From Bradyrhizobium erythrophlei (GTDB taxonomy: Bacteria; Pseudomonadota; Alphaproteobacteria; Rhizobiales; Xanthobacteraceae): DNA of 64,000 bases. The notes beneath the pieces are model-generated. The model ran no database searches, was not told the DNA's origin, and was given only the letters and a program-made list of their open reading frames with translations. Position numbers and translations under genes: made by a program. Below are positions 54,141 to 64,000 of this stretch, in pieces. Numbering within the stretch: position 1 is the first letter of the stretch; each line of letters starts with the position of its first letter. The stretch spans positions 496,001 through 560,000 of the forward strand of contig NZ_LT670849.1 of NCBI RefSeq assembly GCF_900142985.1, in the 5' to 3' direction.

Positions 54141-55049
54141 TCAAGCGTCCTCGGTGACCGCCATCGGCTTCGGCGCCGCGCCCTGCCCCGGCTTGAGGCG
54201 GAACTGGTAGGTCATGAGATGCCAAGGCGCCGCCGCCGGCTTGCCGTCCGGCATGGTCGGATCGGTGCGCCTTTCGACCTTGGCGATCAGCTCCTGCTTC
54301 ACGCCGAACACGACGTCGGTGTCGATATATTTGTCGCCTTCGACGAAGACGTGGGTGACCAGCGGCTCGTGACCGGGCGCATTCACCAGGAAATGCACAT
54401 GCGCGGGCCGCATCGGATGGCGATGCAGCGCAAGGATCATCTGGCCGACCGGACCGTCGGTCGGGATCGGATAGCTGCACGGCAAAATGGTGCGGAAGTA
54501 GAACCGTCCTTCGGCGTCGGTGACAAAGCGCCCGCGCGACGATGGACCGGCCGTCTCATAGTCCGGCTTCTGTGAATCGTACCAGCCGTCATCGTCGGCG
54601 TGCCAGATATCGATGGGGACGTTGGCAAGCGGCTTGCCGTCGAGATTGGTGACGCGCCCCTGCACGAACATTTTCTCACCGGCGAGAGCGGGAGACACAT
54701 CGGTGCCGTGCGGCATCACTTTGTGTTCGCCGACATAGAACGGCCCGAGCACGGTGGTCTCGGTCGCGCCTTCGCGTTCCCGATGGTTGACGGCGTCGAC
54801 CAGCATCGAGACGCCGAGCACGTCCGAGAGCAGGATGAATTCCTGCCGGCTCGGGGTGCATTTCTGCCCCACACGCGTGAGGAAATCGATCGCATACTCC
54901 CATTCGGCGAACGTGAGGTCGGTCTTTTGCACGAAAGCGTGCAAGGACTTCACCAGCTCTTCCATCAGGAACTTGATCCGCGGCTCCTTCACTTCTTCAA
55001 AGCTCTTGATGACGGCTTCGGTGAGTTCGGTCTCGTTGAACTGGGGCAT
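54141..55049 (-). CDS. Intradiol ring-cleavage dioxygenase, hydroxyquinol 1,2-dioxygenase-like
   Basis: This 302-residue protein has an N-terminal catechol-dioxygenase linker domain and the iron site Y157 (DGWYDSQ), Y193 (PCSYP), H217 and H219 (RPAHVHF). Overall it fits hydroxyquinol 1,2-dioxygenases, which cleave 1,2,4-trihydroxybenzene to maleylacetate. No maleylacetate reductase gene is nearby, so it may act on catechol or a related diol instead. It stands alone upstream of the nitrate operon on the same strand. Confidence 0.9.
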   Translation of the reverse strand: MPQFNETELTEAVIKSFEEVKEPRIKFLMEELVKSLHAFVQKTDLTFAEWEYAIDFLTRVGQKCTPSRQEFILLSDVLGVSMLVDAVNHREREGATETTVLGPFYVGEHKVMPHGTDVSPALAGEKMFVQGRVTNLDGKPLANVPIDIWHADDDGWYDSQKPDYETAGPSSRGRFVTDAEGRFYFRTILPCSYPIPTDGPVGQMILALHRHPMRPAHVHFLVNAPGHEPLVTHVFVEGDKYIDTDVVFGVKQELIAKVERRTDPTMPDGKPAAAPWHLMTYQFRLKPGQGAAPKPMAVTEDA

Positions 55050-55188
55050 TTTTCGCTACGTCCTTGGGGGTTATGGTTGATTACGGAGAACCTACACCAG
55101 CCGATCGGCCAAGGTAAGCGGCCGCCATTGGAACGCCATGCCGATATGGGCTAAGACCTGCGTTCCACTTTTCAAGAGGTGAAATCCG

Positions 55189-56466
55189 ATGCCGAGCCCG
55201 CTTTCCCTCGCCTCGCCCGAAGCCGCCGGCATGTCAAAATCCGCGCTGGAGCGGATCGATCGTCATTTGCGCGAGCGCTACATCGAGGCCGGCCGCTTTC
55301 CGGGCACCCAGCTCATGGTCTATCGCCGCGGCCAGCTCGTTCACAATTCGTCGATGGGTCTGGCCGATATCGAGCGCAAGGTCGCCGTCAAGGACGACAC
55401 GATCTACCGCATCTATTCCATGACCAAGCCGGTCACGAGCATCGCCTTCATGATGCTGGTCGAGGAAGGCCGCGTCGCGCTCGATGAGCCGGTCCATAAA
55501 TATATTCCGGAATGGAAAAATCTCGGCGTGTTCCAGGCCGGCATATGGCCGGCCTTTCTCACCCGCCCACCGTCCCGGCCGATGCAGATCATCGACCTGA
55601 TGCGGCACACGTCTGGCCTGACATACGGCTTCCAGCAGCGCGGCAACGTCGATGCGGCCTATCGGGACTTGAAGATCGGCGAGGTCGAGAAAGCCGGCAC
55701 GCTGCAATCCTTGGTCGCGGATCTCGCCAAGATTCCACTGGAGTTCTCGCCGGGCGAGGCCTGGAATTACTCGGTCTCGACGGACGTCATCGGCTATCTC
55801 ATCGGACTTATCAGCGGCAAGCCATTCGAAACGTTCTTGCAGGAGCGGATCTTCGCTCCCCTCGGCATGAAGGACACCGGCTTCTTCGTTCCCGCAGAGA
55901 AGGACCGCCGCCTGGCGGCGTGTTACTCGGCAAGCCCGCAAGGCGCGATGACCTTTCACGCCACCGACCGCAAGGGCGGCCTCACGCTCCAGGACGACCC
56001 GGCGACTTCTTCCTTCCTGTCGCCGCCCTCGTTCATCTCCGGCGGCGGCGGGCTGTGCTCGACCTCGGCCGACTATCTCGCCTTCTGCCGCGCGCTGCTC
56101 AATGGCGGCGAGCTCGACGGCGTCCGGCTGGTCGGACCAAAGACGCTTCAGCTGATGACATCAAATCATCTGCCGGGCGGCAAGACGCTGCCGGAACTGT
56201 CGCGATCGCTGTTCTCCGAGGCGACGTATCACGGCATCGGCTTCGGCCTCGGCTTCTCGGTGACGCTCGATCCGGCACGAACGCTTATTCCCGGAAGCGC
56301 GGGCGAATACGCCTGGGGCGGCGCGGCCACGACCTCGTTCTGGATCGACCCGGTGGAAGAACTGATCGCCATTTTCATGACCCAGGTGCTGCCATCGACC
56401 GCGACGCCGATCCGGCGCGAGCTGCGCACGATGATCTATTCGGCGATCAACGACAGTAATCTCTAG
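55189..56466 (+). CDS. Serine hydrolase, class C beta-lactamase/esterase family
   Basis: This 425-residue protein has the nucleophile motif YSMTK (S77, K80), the tyrosine motif YSV (Y194) and a late glycine-rich motif. It lacks an obvious signal peptide, so it is probably a cytosolic esterase (EstB-like) rather than a beta-lactamase. GAGGTG precedes the ATG. It is convergent with ccdA. Confidence 0.9.
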   Translation: MPSPLSLASPEAAGMSKSALERIDRHLRERYIEAGRFPGTQLMVYRRGQLVHNSSMGLADIERKVAVKDDTIYRIYSMTKPVTSIAFMMLVEEGRVALDEPVHKYIPEWKNLGVFQAGIWPAFLTRPPSRPMQIIDLMRHTSGLTYGFQQRGNVDAAYRDLKIGEVEKAGTLQSLVADLAKIPLEFSPGEAWNYSVSTDVIGYLIGLISGKPFETFLQERIFAPLGMKDTGFFVPAEKDRRLAACYSASPQGAMTFHATDRKGGLTLQDDPATSSFLSPPSFISGGGGLCSTSADYLAFCRALLNGGELDGVRLVGPKTLQLMTSNHLPGGKTLPELSRSLFSEATYHGIGFGLGFSVTLDPARTLIPGSAGEYAWGGAATTSFWIDPVEELIAIFMTQVLPSTATPIRRELRTMIYSAINDSNL

Positions 56467-56479
56467 AACACACTCAGTC

Positions 56480-57214
56480 TCAGCCAATGCTCTGAAGGCT
56501 CGGAAAGGTCTCGAGCAGCCAGATGCTGACCGTCGAGACGCCGCCGGTCAGAAAGGCGATGCCGGTGACGACCAGCAGCACCCCCATGGCCTGTTCGACG
56601 CGCGCCAGATGCCGCTTCATGCGCGCAAACAGCGAGGAGAATTGCTCGACCATGAAGGCCGCGATCAGGAACGGAATGCCAAGGCCTGCGGAATAGACCG
56701 CAAGCAGGCCGGCGCCCTTCGTGACGGTCGCCTCAGAGGCCGCAATCGACAGGATCGCCGCCAGGATCGGTCCGATGCACGGTGTCCAGCCGAACGCAAA
56801 GGCAAGCCCCATCAGATAGGCGCCCCACAACCCGACGGGTTTCGGGATCGGCATCCGGCCTTCCCGCATCAACAGATCGATCCGCGTCAGCCCGAGGAAG
56901 TGCAAGCCCATAACGATGATCACGACGCCCGCCACCAGCGACAATTCCGCCGACCAGGCATGGATGAAGCCGCCGATCAGGGAGGCGCTGGCGCCGAGCG
57001 CCACGAACACCGTGGAAAAGCCGAGCACGAACATCACGGCCGACACCATCACCGCGCGGCGGGACGACGCTGCGGCTTCGCCATTGGCGACATGTTCGAT
57101 GGTCGCGCCGGTGAGGTAGACGAGATAAGGCGGCACCAGCGGCAGCACGCAGGGCGACAGGAAGCTGACAAGGCCCGCAATCAGCGCGGCGGGGATCGAA
57201 ACGTCATGGATCAT
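56480..57214 (-). CDS. ccdA: Cytochrome c biogenesis protein CcdA
   Basis: This 244-residue inner-membrane protein has six membrane segments and the redox cysteines C22 (FLSPCVLPLVPPY) and C146 (GWTPCIGPI). It moves electrons from cytosolic thioredoxin to periplasmic thiols for cytochrome c maturation or thiol repair. It is a single gene with no cyc/ccm genes beside it. Confidence 0.94.
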   Translation of the reverse strand: MIHDVSIPAALIAGLVSFLSPCVLPLVPPYLVYLTGATIEHVANGEAAASSRRAVMVSAVMFVLGFSTVFVALGASASLIGGFIHAWSAELSLVAGVVIIVMGLHFLGLTRIDLLMREGRMPIPKPVGLWGAYLMGLAFAFGWTPCIGPILAAILSIAASEATVTKGAGLLAVYSAGLGIPFLIAAFMVEQFSSLFARMKRHLARVEQAMGVLLVVTGIAFLTGGVSTVSIWLLETFPSLQSIG

Positions 57215-57268
57215 GATAGGCGCTGATGTAGCGGAAATGGAGGAATCCGCAAAATCACGACGCCGCGG

Positions 57269-57435
57269 TTAGTGTCCCGGTTCTGACATTCGTATCTTGT
57301 CGAAGCGGGCACTTTTACGAATGTCAGAACCAAAGGGACACTAGCAAATATATGATTCTAGTGTGGCTTTGACGCTGACGTTCCTTTGAAGGGATCGCCG
57401 CGAAACTGAAAGGAACGTCAGCGTCGCCACACTAA
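57269..57435. repeat. Two-palindrome intergenic repeat, copy 2
   Basis: A 167-bp copy of the element at 43623-43788. Palindrome A has arms TAGTGTCCCGGTTCTGACAT and ATGTCAGAACC...GGGACACTA. Palindrome B has arms CTAGTGTGGCTTTGACGCTG and CAGCGTCGCCACACTA, with ACGTTCCTTT / AAAGGAACGT inside. Many differences from copy 1 are paired across the stems. It sits 55 bp upstream of ccdA and 15 bp past the end of the next gene. Confidence 0.85.
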
Positions 57436-57449
57436 CGCTTGATCCGGCC

Positions 57450-57725
57450 TTACTTGACGAGCTTCAGGGACACCGGAGGCCGCCGCCGCACGCCCTCCTG
57501 CGGCTTCGGATAGGCCGATTTTGAGGCCGTATCGACCTCCCGCAGCATTGCATCGCACAACGCCTTCAATTCCGAATCCTCGATCCGGTTCAGCTTGATC
57601 CGAAGCTCCAGGATCGCCACCGAAACGAGCTGTGCCGTGTCGCGATCACCGTTTCTGACCAGGGCCGCCTGGCACTCCTCGAGGGTCGCCAGCACGTCCT
57701 GCAAATTTTCTTCGACAAAAGCCAC
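57450..57725 (-). CDS. Conserved small hypothetical protein
   Basis: This 91-residue, mostly helical, soluble protein begins with GTG at 57725 (MAFVEENLQDVLATLEECQA) and has a basic, proline-rich tail (RRRPPVSLKLVK). I do not recognise a family. Its codon use fits a real gene, and no membrane or export signal is visible. It is divergent from the regulator gene 640 bp away. Confidence 0.6.
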   Translation of the reverse strand: MAFVEENLQDVLATLEECQAALVRNGDRDTAQLVSVAILELRIKLNRIEDSELKALCDAMLREVDTASKSAYPKPQEGVRRRPPVSLKLVK

Positions 57726-58366
57726 AGCGTGTTTCCGTTATCGAGCGCGCAACATGGTCGACGCGATGGATCAATCAACACCTCGCCAACACAAAAAGTC
57801 CCCCGTATTAGGACTGAGAAGATAGATTTCGTCCTTACACAGATTTGTGACATCGGAGTCTATCCCGTACTGATGCGGGAGCAACCGAACCTCCCTTGGC
57901 TTTCCGGCTGACGCCAGCCGCGAGGTCGCTTGCTTCCCCGCGTCTCGCTGGCAACTGAAACCAGGTGAACAACCCCGCCCGCGGCCTCAACTGGTGCACG
58001 CGTCAAAACGTCCCGCTCCAACTGGACCCAAGGTTGTAAAATGACCTATCACTTGCAAAAACCGATCAAACGCCCCTTAGATAGAAAGTACTGGGGAAAA
58101 CGCCGTTGGAGCGTATTTTATAGGCCTATCACTGTGAGCAACAATTACACCGGCTTTCGGAACGAGATACCGTTTTAGGTCGCATTACGAGCATCATTCA
58201 TTTTGACGGCCATTAAGGTTGCCCGTAGAACGCCTGAATATCCGTAGATTTCCGGATATGGATGCGAGTTTCGTCTATTAGAACAGAGTCTGGAACCAGT
58301 GTATAAGAAGTGACCACGGATTCCGCTTATTCGGGCGCTTCATGAGCCAAGGACGGTAGAACTAGT
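57726..58366. other. 641-bp gap upstream of the PraR-like regulator gene
   Basis: This stretch is visibly richer in A and T than its surroundings from about 58020 on. It holds an inverted repeat (ATATCCG / CGGATAT, 58238-58259) and a possible 45-codon frame (58041-58178) that I could not support as a gene. It probably carries the promoter and control sites of the regulator gene, and could encode a small RNA. No tRNA or terminator was recognised. Confidence 0.5.
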
Positions 58367-58762
58367 ATGAACAAATCTGTAGCGAAAAAGATGAAGCAGC
58401 GCAGTGCCGGCAAGCCCGACATCGAGCTGGGCAAGCGAATCCGGTTGCGGCGCGTGGAACAGAAGATTTCGCAGGCTGAGCTTGGCGAACAACTCGGCGT
58501 GAGCTTCCAGCAGGTCCAGAAATACGAGAAAGGCGTCAATCGCGTGGGTGCTGCCCGCTTGCAGCAAATCGCAACCGCGCTCGATGTGCCTGTCACTTTC
58601 TTCTACGATGGCGACAGCAAGGCGCGGGAAGTGGAAAGCCTGCTGTTTCTCGACAGCGCCTTCAGCCTCCGCTTGCTTCGCGCCTACAGCAAGATCAAGG
58701 ACCAGACGGTACAGCGCCAGCTCGTCTCCCTGATGGAATCGATTGCGGCCAACGAAGACTGA
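58367..58762 (+). CDS. XRE family regulator, PraR-like
   Basis: This 131-residue protein has an N-terminal helix-turn-helix (GKRIRLRRVEQKISQAELGE, then LGVSFQQVQKYEKGVNRVGA) that closely matches rhizobial PraR/SinR-like regulators. Those control surface properties, quorum sensing and symbiosis genes in other rhizobia. The C-terminal part has a short segment that may mediate dimers. It has a long A/T-rich upstream region, which suggests complex control. Function here is by analogy. Confidence 0.88.
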   Translation: MNKSVAKKMKQRSAGKPDIELGKRIRLRRVEQKISQAELGEQLGVSFQQVQKYEKGVNRVGAARLQQIATALDVPVTFFYDGDSKAREVESLLFLDSAFSLRLLRAYSKIKDQTVQRQLVSLMESIAANED

Positions 58763-58776
58763 TCCCCGATCAGGTT

Positions 58777-60435
58777 CTACCCGGCGGTCTGCTTCGATGC
58801 GCCGCGGATGTGATCAATCAGCGATAGCGGATCGGCTGGCGCGCGATGGCCGCGCCAGGCGACATGCTGATCGGGCCGCGACAACACCAGCGCGCCTTCG
58901 CGCACGATTTCATCCGGCGCCGTGACGTCGAGTAGTTCGAGCGGCACATTTCTGGTCTCGGCAGCGCGCCGAAGCGGCCCGACGTCCAGCGCCGGGTCGA
59001 AGCGCAACAGCGTGAATTCCGGCCCCATCCGGTCGTACAGCGAAGCTCCGTCCGCGCACCAGAGATGGTGTGTCCGGCATCCGGGCACGGTCGAGGGCGT
59101 GAAGCTGCCCATCGTGTAGGCGGGCGGCATGGCGCCGTCATAGGCGATGATCGGCGAGCGATCGTAATAGCTGCCGAAGTTGAGGCCGGCGCAGGCGTAT
59201 TGCTGAACGTTGATCTCGTAGGTGAGCTGGCCAGTCTCGCGCCGAACGCGCTCGCCTTCAGCGCTATTCTCTTCGATGGTTTCGGGCACCGCGCCACGGC
59301 GGCGGATCTCGGCCTCGGCATGCGACATCGCAAACCGCGATACCTGACTTGTGATCGGGAGCCGTTCGGCCTCATAGGCATCGAGAATGGAAGCCGGCGC
59401 CCAGCCATTGAGATGCGCCGCCAGCATCCATGACAGGTTGGTCGCATCGGCGATTCCGGCATTCATGCCGTAACCCGCATAGGGCACCCAGATATGGGCG
59501 GCATCGCCGGCGATGAAGGCGTTGGCGTCGCGGAATTGGCTCGCGATCAGCCGCCGCCCGACCCAGTCTTCTTTCGAGATCACTTCATATTTGAAATCCG
59601 CACCCACCCCCAGGATGGTGCGGATGCAGGCGTCGCGATCTACCGTTTCGAAATCGCCCTCGCCTGGTCTCATGTAATTGTGGACGAGCCAGCGCTCGCG
59701 GCCGTCGATCGCGTAGACCATGCCGGAGCGGCGCGGGTTGATGGCCCCGGTGCCCCAGGCCGGCGCGGTGTGCTGCCGCGACATCAGCTCACGGCTACGA
59801 ATGTAGGTCGACTGCACGCGCTGGATCACCGCATCGCCCTCGAAGGCAGCGCCAATCGCCTTGCGCACGATCGACCGCGCGCCGTCGCAGCCGATCAGGT
59901 AGCGGCATCGCCTGATGGTCACAGCATTCGTCTCGAGGTCGCGCAGTTGCACCTCGGCGAAGTCATCGCCGATCCTGACGTCATCGACCGAGGTGCGGTT
60001 GAGGATGCGGATGCGCCTGTCGGCAGCAGCATGCTCGAACAGGATCGGCTCGAGAAAGATCTGGTTGATACGATGCGGCGGCTCCGGCGTCGGCCAGTTG
60101 CAATCCGGACCATCCCTGCGGCTAAAGCGGTCGCGGCGGCAGGGAATTGGAATTCGCGTCAATTCCTCTCCCGTGAACGCGGTGCGGTAGCTGATGTCGT
60201 GGGGGTAATCCGCGGGCAGGCCCGAATTGCGGATCTGTTCGGCAAGCCCCAGCCGCCGGAAGATTTCCATGGTGCGGGCGGCGACATGGTTGCATTTGGG
60301 TTCGGGCGGCTCGGCGGCCGCCCGCGCCTCGACCACCGTCACCTCGATGCCGCGCCAGGCCAGATCGATGGCCAACGTCAGCCCGACGGGCCCCGCGCCG
60401 ACGACCAGGACATTCGCGTCGAGATCAGCAGCCAT
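58777..60435 (-). CDS. FAD-dependent aromatic monooxygenase (PheA/TfdB/MhpA family)
   Basis: This 552-residue group A flavoprotein hydroxylase has GxGxxG (VVGAGPVGLTLAIDLAWRG), the DG motif (IGCDGARSIVRKAIG) and the GD motif (FIAGDAAHIWVPYAGYGMNA). A C-terminal thioredoxin-like domain follows. It would hydroxylate a phenolic or related compound using NAD(P)H and oxygen. GGAGG precedes the ATG. No ring-cleavage gene is directly linked; the nearest is the dioxygenase at 54141-55049. Confidence 0.9.
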   Translation of the reverse strand: MAADLDANVLVVGAGPVGLTLAIDLAWRGIEVTVVEARAAAEPPEPKCNHVAARTMEIFRRLGLAEQIRNSGLPADYPHDISYRTAFTGEELTRIPIPCRRDRFSRRDGPDCNWPTPEPPHRINQIFLEPILFEHAAADRRIRILNRTSVDDVRIGDDFAEVQLRDLETNAVTIRRCRYLIGCDGARSIVRKAIGAAFEGDAVIQRVQSTYIRSRELMSRQHTAPAWGTGAINPRRSGMVYAIDGRERWLVHNYMRPGEGDFETVDRDACIRTILGVGADFKYEVISKEDWVGRRLIASQFRDANAFIAGDAAHIWVPYAGYGMNAGIADATNLSWMLAAHLNGWAPASILDAYEAERLPITSQVSRFAMSHAEAEIRRRGAVPETIEENSAEGERVRRETGQLTYEINVQQYACAGLNFGSYYDRSPIIAYDGAMPPAYTMGSFTPSTVPGCRTHHLWCADGASLYDRMGPEFTLLRFDPALDVGPLRRAAETRNVPLELLDVTAPDEIVREGALVLSRPDQHVAWRGHRAPADPLSLIDHIRGASKQTAG

Positions 60436-60684
60436 CCAGCCTCCTTGATGCGCCTTGTTCTTTGCTCTTAAAAAGCTGCGCTTTCGCGAACCAGACTAGC
60501 TGCGCCAGCGACATATCGAAAGCGGCACGCGTTTCGCGAAAGGCGGCCTGCGAGGGGATGAGCACCGAATTCCGGCTTAATTGGACGGCAATGCTTATCG
60601 CTCATGGTTCGAGACCTTGCATCCGGCTTGGCCGGCGGCATGATCATCAGGATATGTCGTTCGGCCTTGTTTAAGGACTTTGTT

Positions 60685-62010
60685 ATGCGACCCATTCATC
60701 TCCTTGGCCTGTCCGCGGTTTTGCTGGCGGCCGTGCCCGCTTTGGCCCAGAACAATGGTCCGGCGGGAGGGCTCCCGACCCCGGTGAATGCCGCAAAGCC
60801 GGCGGCGGTCCACGCCGCCAGGCCCGCGGCGCCTGCCTCAACTCCCGAATCGCGCTCGGCGGCGGCGCTCGCACTGTCGCATGAGCCGACCTACGACGAG
60901 GGTACCGCGCAGCGGATCAAGGAAGCGGCGTTGAGCTATTCGGACATCGCGGTTCGCGGCGGCTGGCCGACGATCCCGGCGGACGCCAAGTTCGCGATCG
61001 GCGTCGCCGGTCCCAACGACGATCTGCTGCGCCGCCGGCTGATCATCACCGAGGACCTCGCCGCCGACAAAGCATCCGGCCCGTTCGATGAGACGTTGGC
61101 CGAGGCGGTCAAACATTTCCAGGTACGCCATGGTCTTGCCGCCACCGGCACCGTGACGCCGCGCACGCTGGCTGCGCTCAATGTTTCGGTCCAGAAACGG
61201 ATCAAGCAGCTCGAGGCGTCGCTGGAACGGGTGGAAAACATGAACTTCCCGTTCGGCCAGCGCTACGTTGTCGTCAACCTGCCTGCGGCCTTTGCCGAAG
61301 CGGTCGAGAACGACACGGTGGTGCGGCGCTATCGCGTCATCGTCGGCAAGACCGAAAAGCCGTCACCGACGCTGACGGCCGAGATCACCAGCGTCAATCT
61401 CAACCCGACATGGACTGTCCCGTCCTCGATTGCGAAAACCGAAATCTCCGCGCATATGCGCAAGGACCCAGGCTACCTGTCGCGCATGCACATGGAAGTG
61501 CTCGACGGCCACGACCATCCGATCGATCCGTCGTCGGTGGACTGGTCGGGCAGCCACACGCCGAACTTCACGGTGCGTCAGCAGAACGGCAACTGGAATG
61601 CGTTGGGAGCGGTGAAGATCGACATGCCGAACCCCTATTCGGTCTACATGCACGACACCAACCAGCGCAATCTCTTCAGCGACGACTATCGCTTCGACTC
61701 CCATGGCTGCTCACGCGTCGACAATGTCCGTGATCTCGCCGCCTGGCTGTTGCAGGAGGAGATGCCGAAATGGAATCGGGCGGCGATCGATGCGGCGATC
61801 GCCACCGGCCAGCGCGAGGACATCGTGCTTCCGAAGAAGGTGCCGGTGGCCTGGATCTACCTGACGGCGTGGATGACCCGCGACCAGACCATCCAGTTCC
61901 GCAACGACATCTACGACCAGGACGAGCAGCTCCTTGAGGCGACCGCCGAAGAAGCCGCCTTCTTCAATCAGGCCGCCAATCACCCGCTGACGGCGCATCT
62001 GGCAAGGTGA
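60685..62010 (+). CDS. L,D-transpeptidase (YcbB/LdtD-like)
   Basis: This 441-residue exported protein has a signal peptide (about residues 1-21), an alanine/proline-rich linker, and a peptidoglycan-binding domain (EAVKHFQVRHGLAATGTVT). A YkuD catalytic domain follows, with H340 and C342 in FDSHGCSRVDN. It makes 3-3 cross-links in periplasmic peptidoglycan or attaches proteins to it. The ATG at 60685 has AAGGAC upstream; the longer frame from 60604 is unlikely. Confidence 0.92.
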   Translation: MRPIHLLGLSAVLLAAVPALAQNNGPAGGLPTPVNAAKPAAVHAARPAAPASTPESRSAAALALSHEPTYDEGTAQRIKEAALSYSDIAVRGGWPTIPADAKFAIGVAGPNDDLLRRRLIITEDLAADKASGPFDETLAEAVKHFQVRHGLAATGTVTPRTLAALNVSVQKRIKQLEASLERVENMNFPFGQRYVVVNLPAAFAEAVENDTVVRRYRVIVGKTEKPSPTLTAEITSVNLNPTWTVPSSIAKTEISAHMRKDPGYLSRMHMEVLDGHDHPIDPSSVDWSGSHTPNFTVRQQNGNWNALGAVKIDMPNPYSVYMHDTNQRNLFSDDYRFDSHGCSRVDNVRDLAAWLLQEEMPKWNRAAIDAAIATGQREDIVLPKKVPVAWIYLTAWMTRDQTIQFRNDIYDQDEQLLEATAEEAAFFNQAANHPLTAHLAR

Positions 62011-62226
62011 TCGGCCGGATCTCAATCAGAACGGAAGCGATCCGCGCGCCCGCATCGAAAACGACGTGAAATTCGCGGGCGAGACCGCCGATCCCGGCGC
62101 CCGCCGTGAGGCGCGTACCGTGGTCGGTTGCAAAGGCAACGCCGCCGATGAGGGCGACCGTTCCGACCGGTGTCCCGGCCGACATATCAGGTTGTATTTG
62201 CAGGTCCGCAGTCCTATGCGTAAGCC

Positions 62227-64000
<1,774 letters not shown>

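Noticed and set aside
58041..58178. 45-codon frame starting MTYHLQKPIKRPL
   Set aside because: It has a modest AAGG upstream, but no recognised family and an A/T-rich codon pattern; not enough to call a gene.
61964..62185. 73-codon minus-strand frame after the L,D-transpeptidase gene
   Set aside because: It overlaps the transpeptidase 3' end, is glycine/alanine-rich and matches no family I know; probably chance in GC-rich DNA.

Overview
The window is GC-rich, densely coded alphaproteobacterial chromosome. The best fit is Bradyrhizobium or a close relative in the Nitrobacteraceae. Three things point there: a narK-bjgb-flp-nasC nitrate assimilation operon in the order known from Bradyrhizobium, a CYP199-like P450 beside a palustrisredoxin-reductase-like flavoprotein, and many ABC/TRAP uptake systems with short catabolic gene sets. 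No rRNA, tRNA, CRISPR array, phage or intact insertion sequence was seen.

Layout. 1-1.3 kb: the 3' end of a DppC-type permease gene, then a CnbZ-like gene. 1.5-6.5 kb: a TetR-adaptor-RND efflux operon with a palindromic operator at the repressor start. 6.6-9.9 kb: a split ThDP decarboxylase, a secreted NHL-repeat protein and an ABM-domain protein. 10-18.1 kb: one long minus-strand unit with a TetR regulator, an SsuABC/TauABC-like importer, an enolase-superfamily enzyme, a Gfo/Idh/MocA oxidoreductase, a DUF993 aldolase-like protein and a TIM-barrel isomerase. It looks like a complete import-and-degradation pathway for an unidentified compound. 18.3-18.7 kb: a degraded pyrD remnant. 18.8-23 kb: a PfkB kinase, the P450 with its reductase, and an enoyl-CoA hydratase. 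23-29 kb: a TRAP transporter with two tandem binding proteins, and an IlvD/Edd sugar-acid dehydratase. 29-33.7 kb: a DevBCA-type exporter whose ATPase carries a cyclic-nucleotide-binding domain. 33.8-35.8 kb: a divergent uronate-dehydrogenase-like SDR and an SMP-30 lactonase. 35.8-38.8 kb: a membrane-anchored C13 peptidase and an aldehyde dehydrogenase. 39.4-42.4 kb: an AceE-like E1/transketolase with a divergent Lrp regulator. 42.5-47.9 kb: a DMT exporter, an aldo/keto reductase, and a sugar ABC importer without an ATPase gene. 48-53.8 kb: nitrate assimilation. 54-64 kb: a hydroxyquinol-type dioxygenase, a serine hydrolase, CcdA, a PraR-like regulator, an aromatic-type FAD monooxygenase, an L,D-transpeptidase, and the 5' part of a YgiQ radical SAM gene that runs off the window.

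How the genes fit together. Most of the window is accessory metabolism: uptake of sugar acids and small organics (TRAP, two ABC importers), their oxidation, lactone hydrolysis and dehydration (SDR, SMP-30, IlvD/Edd, ALDH), and aromatic handling (P450, dioxygenase, FAD monooxygenase, CnbZ-like protein). The nitrate operon supplies nitrogen, and its haemoglobin probably removes nitric oxide.

The most unusual non-coding feature is a repeat of about 166 bp present twice (near 43.7 and 57.35 kb). Each copy holds two long imperfect palindromes, and the copies differ mainly by paired changes that keep the stems. Two further intergenic repeat families, a MITE-like element (two copies) and a REP-like pair, are also present.
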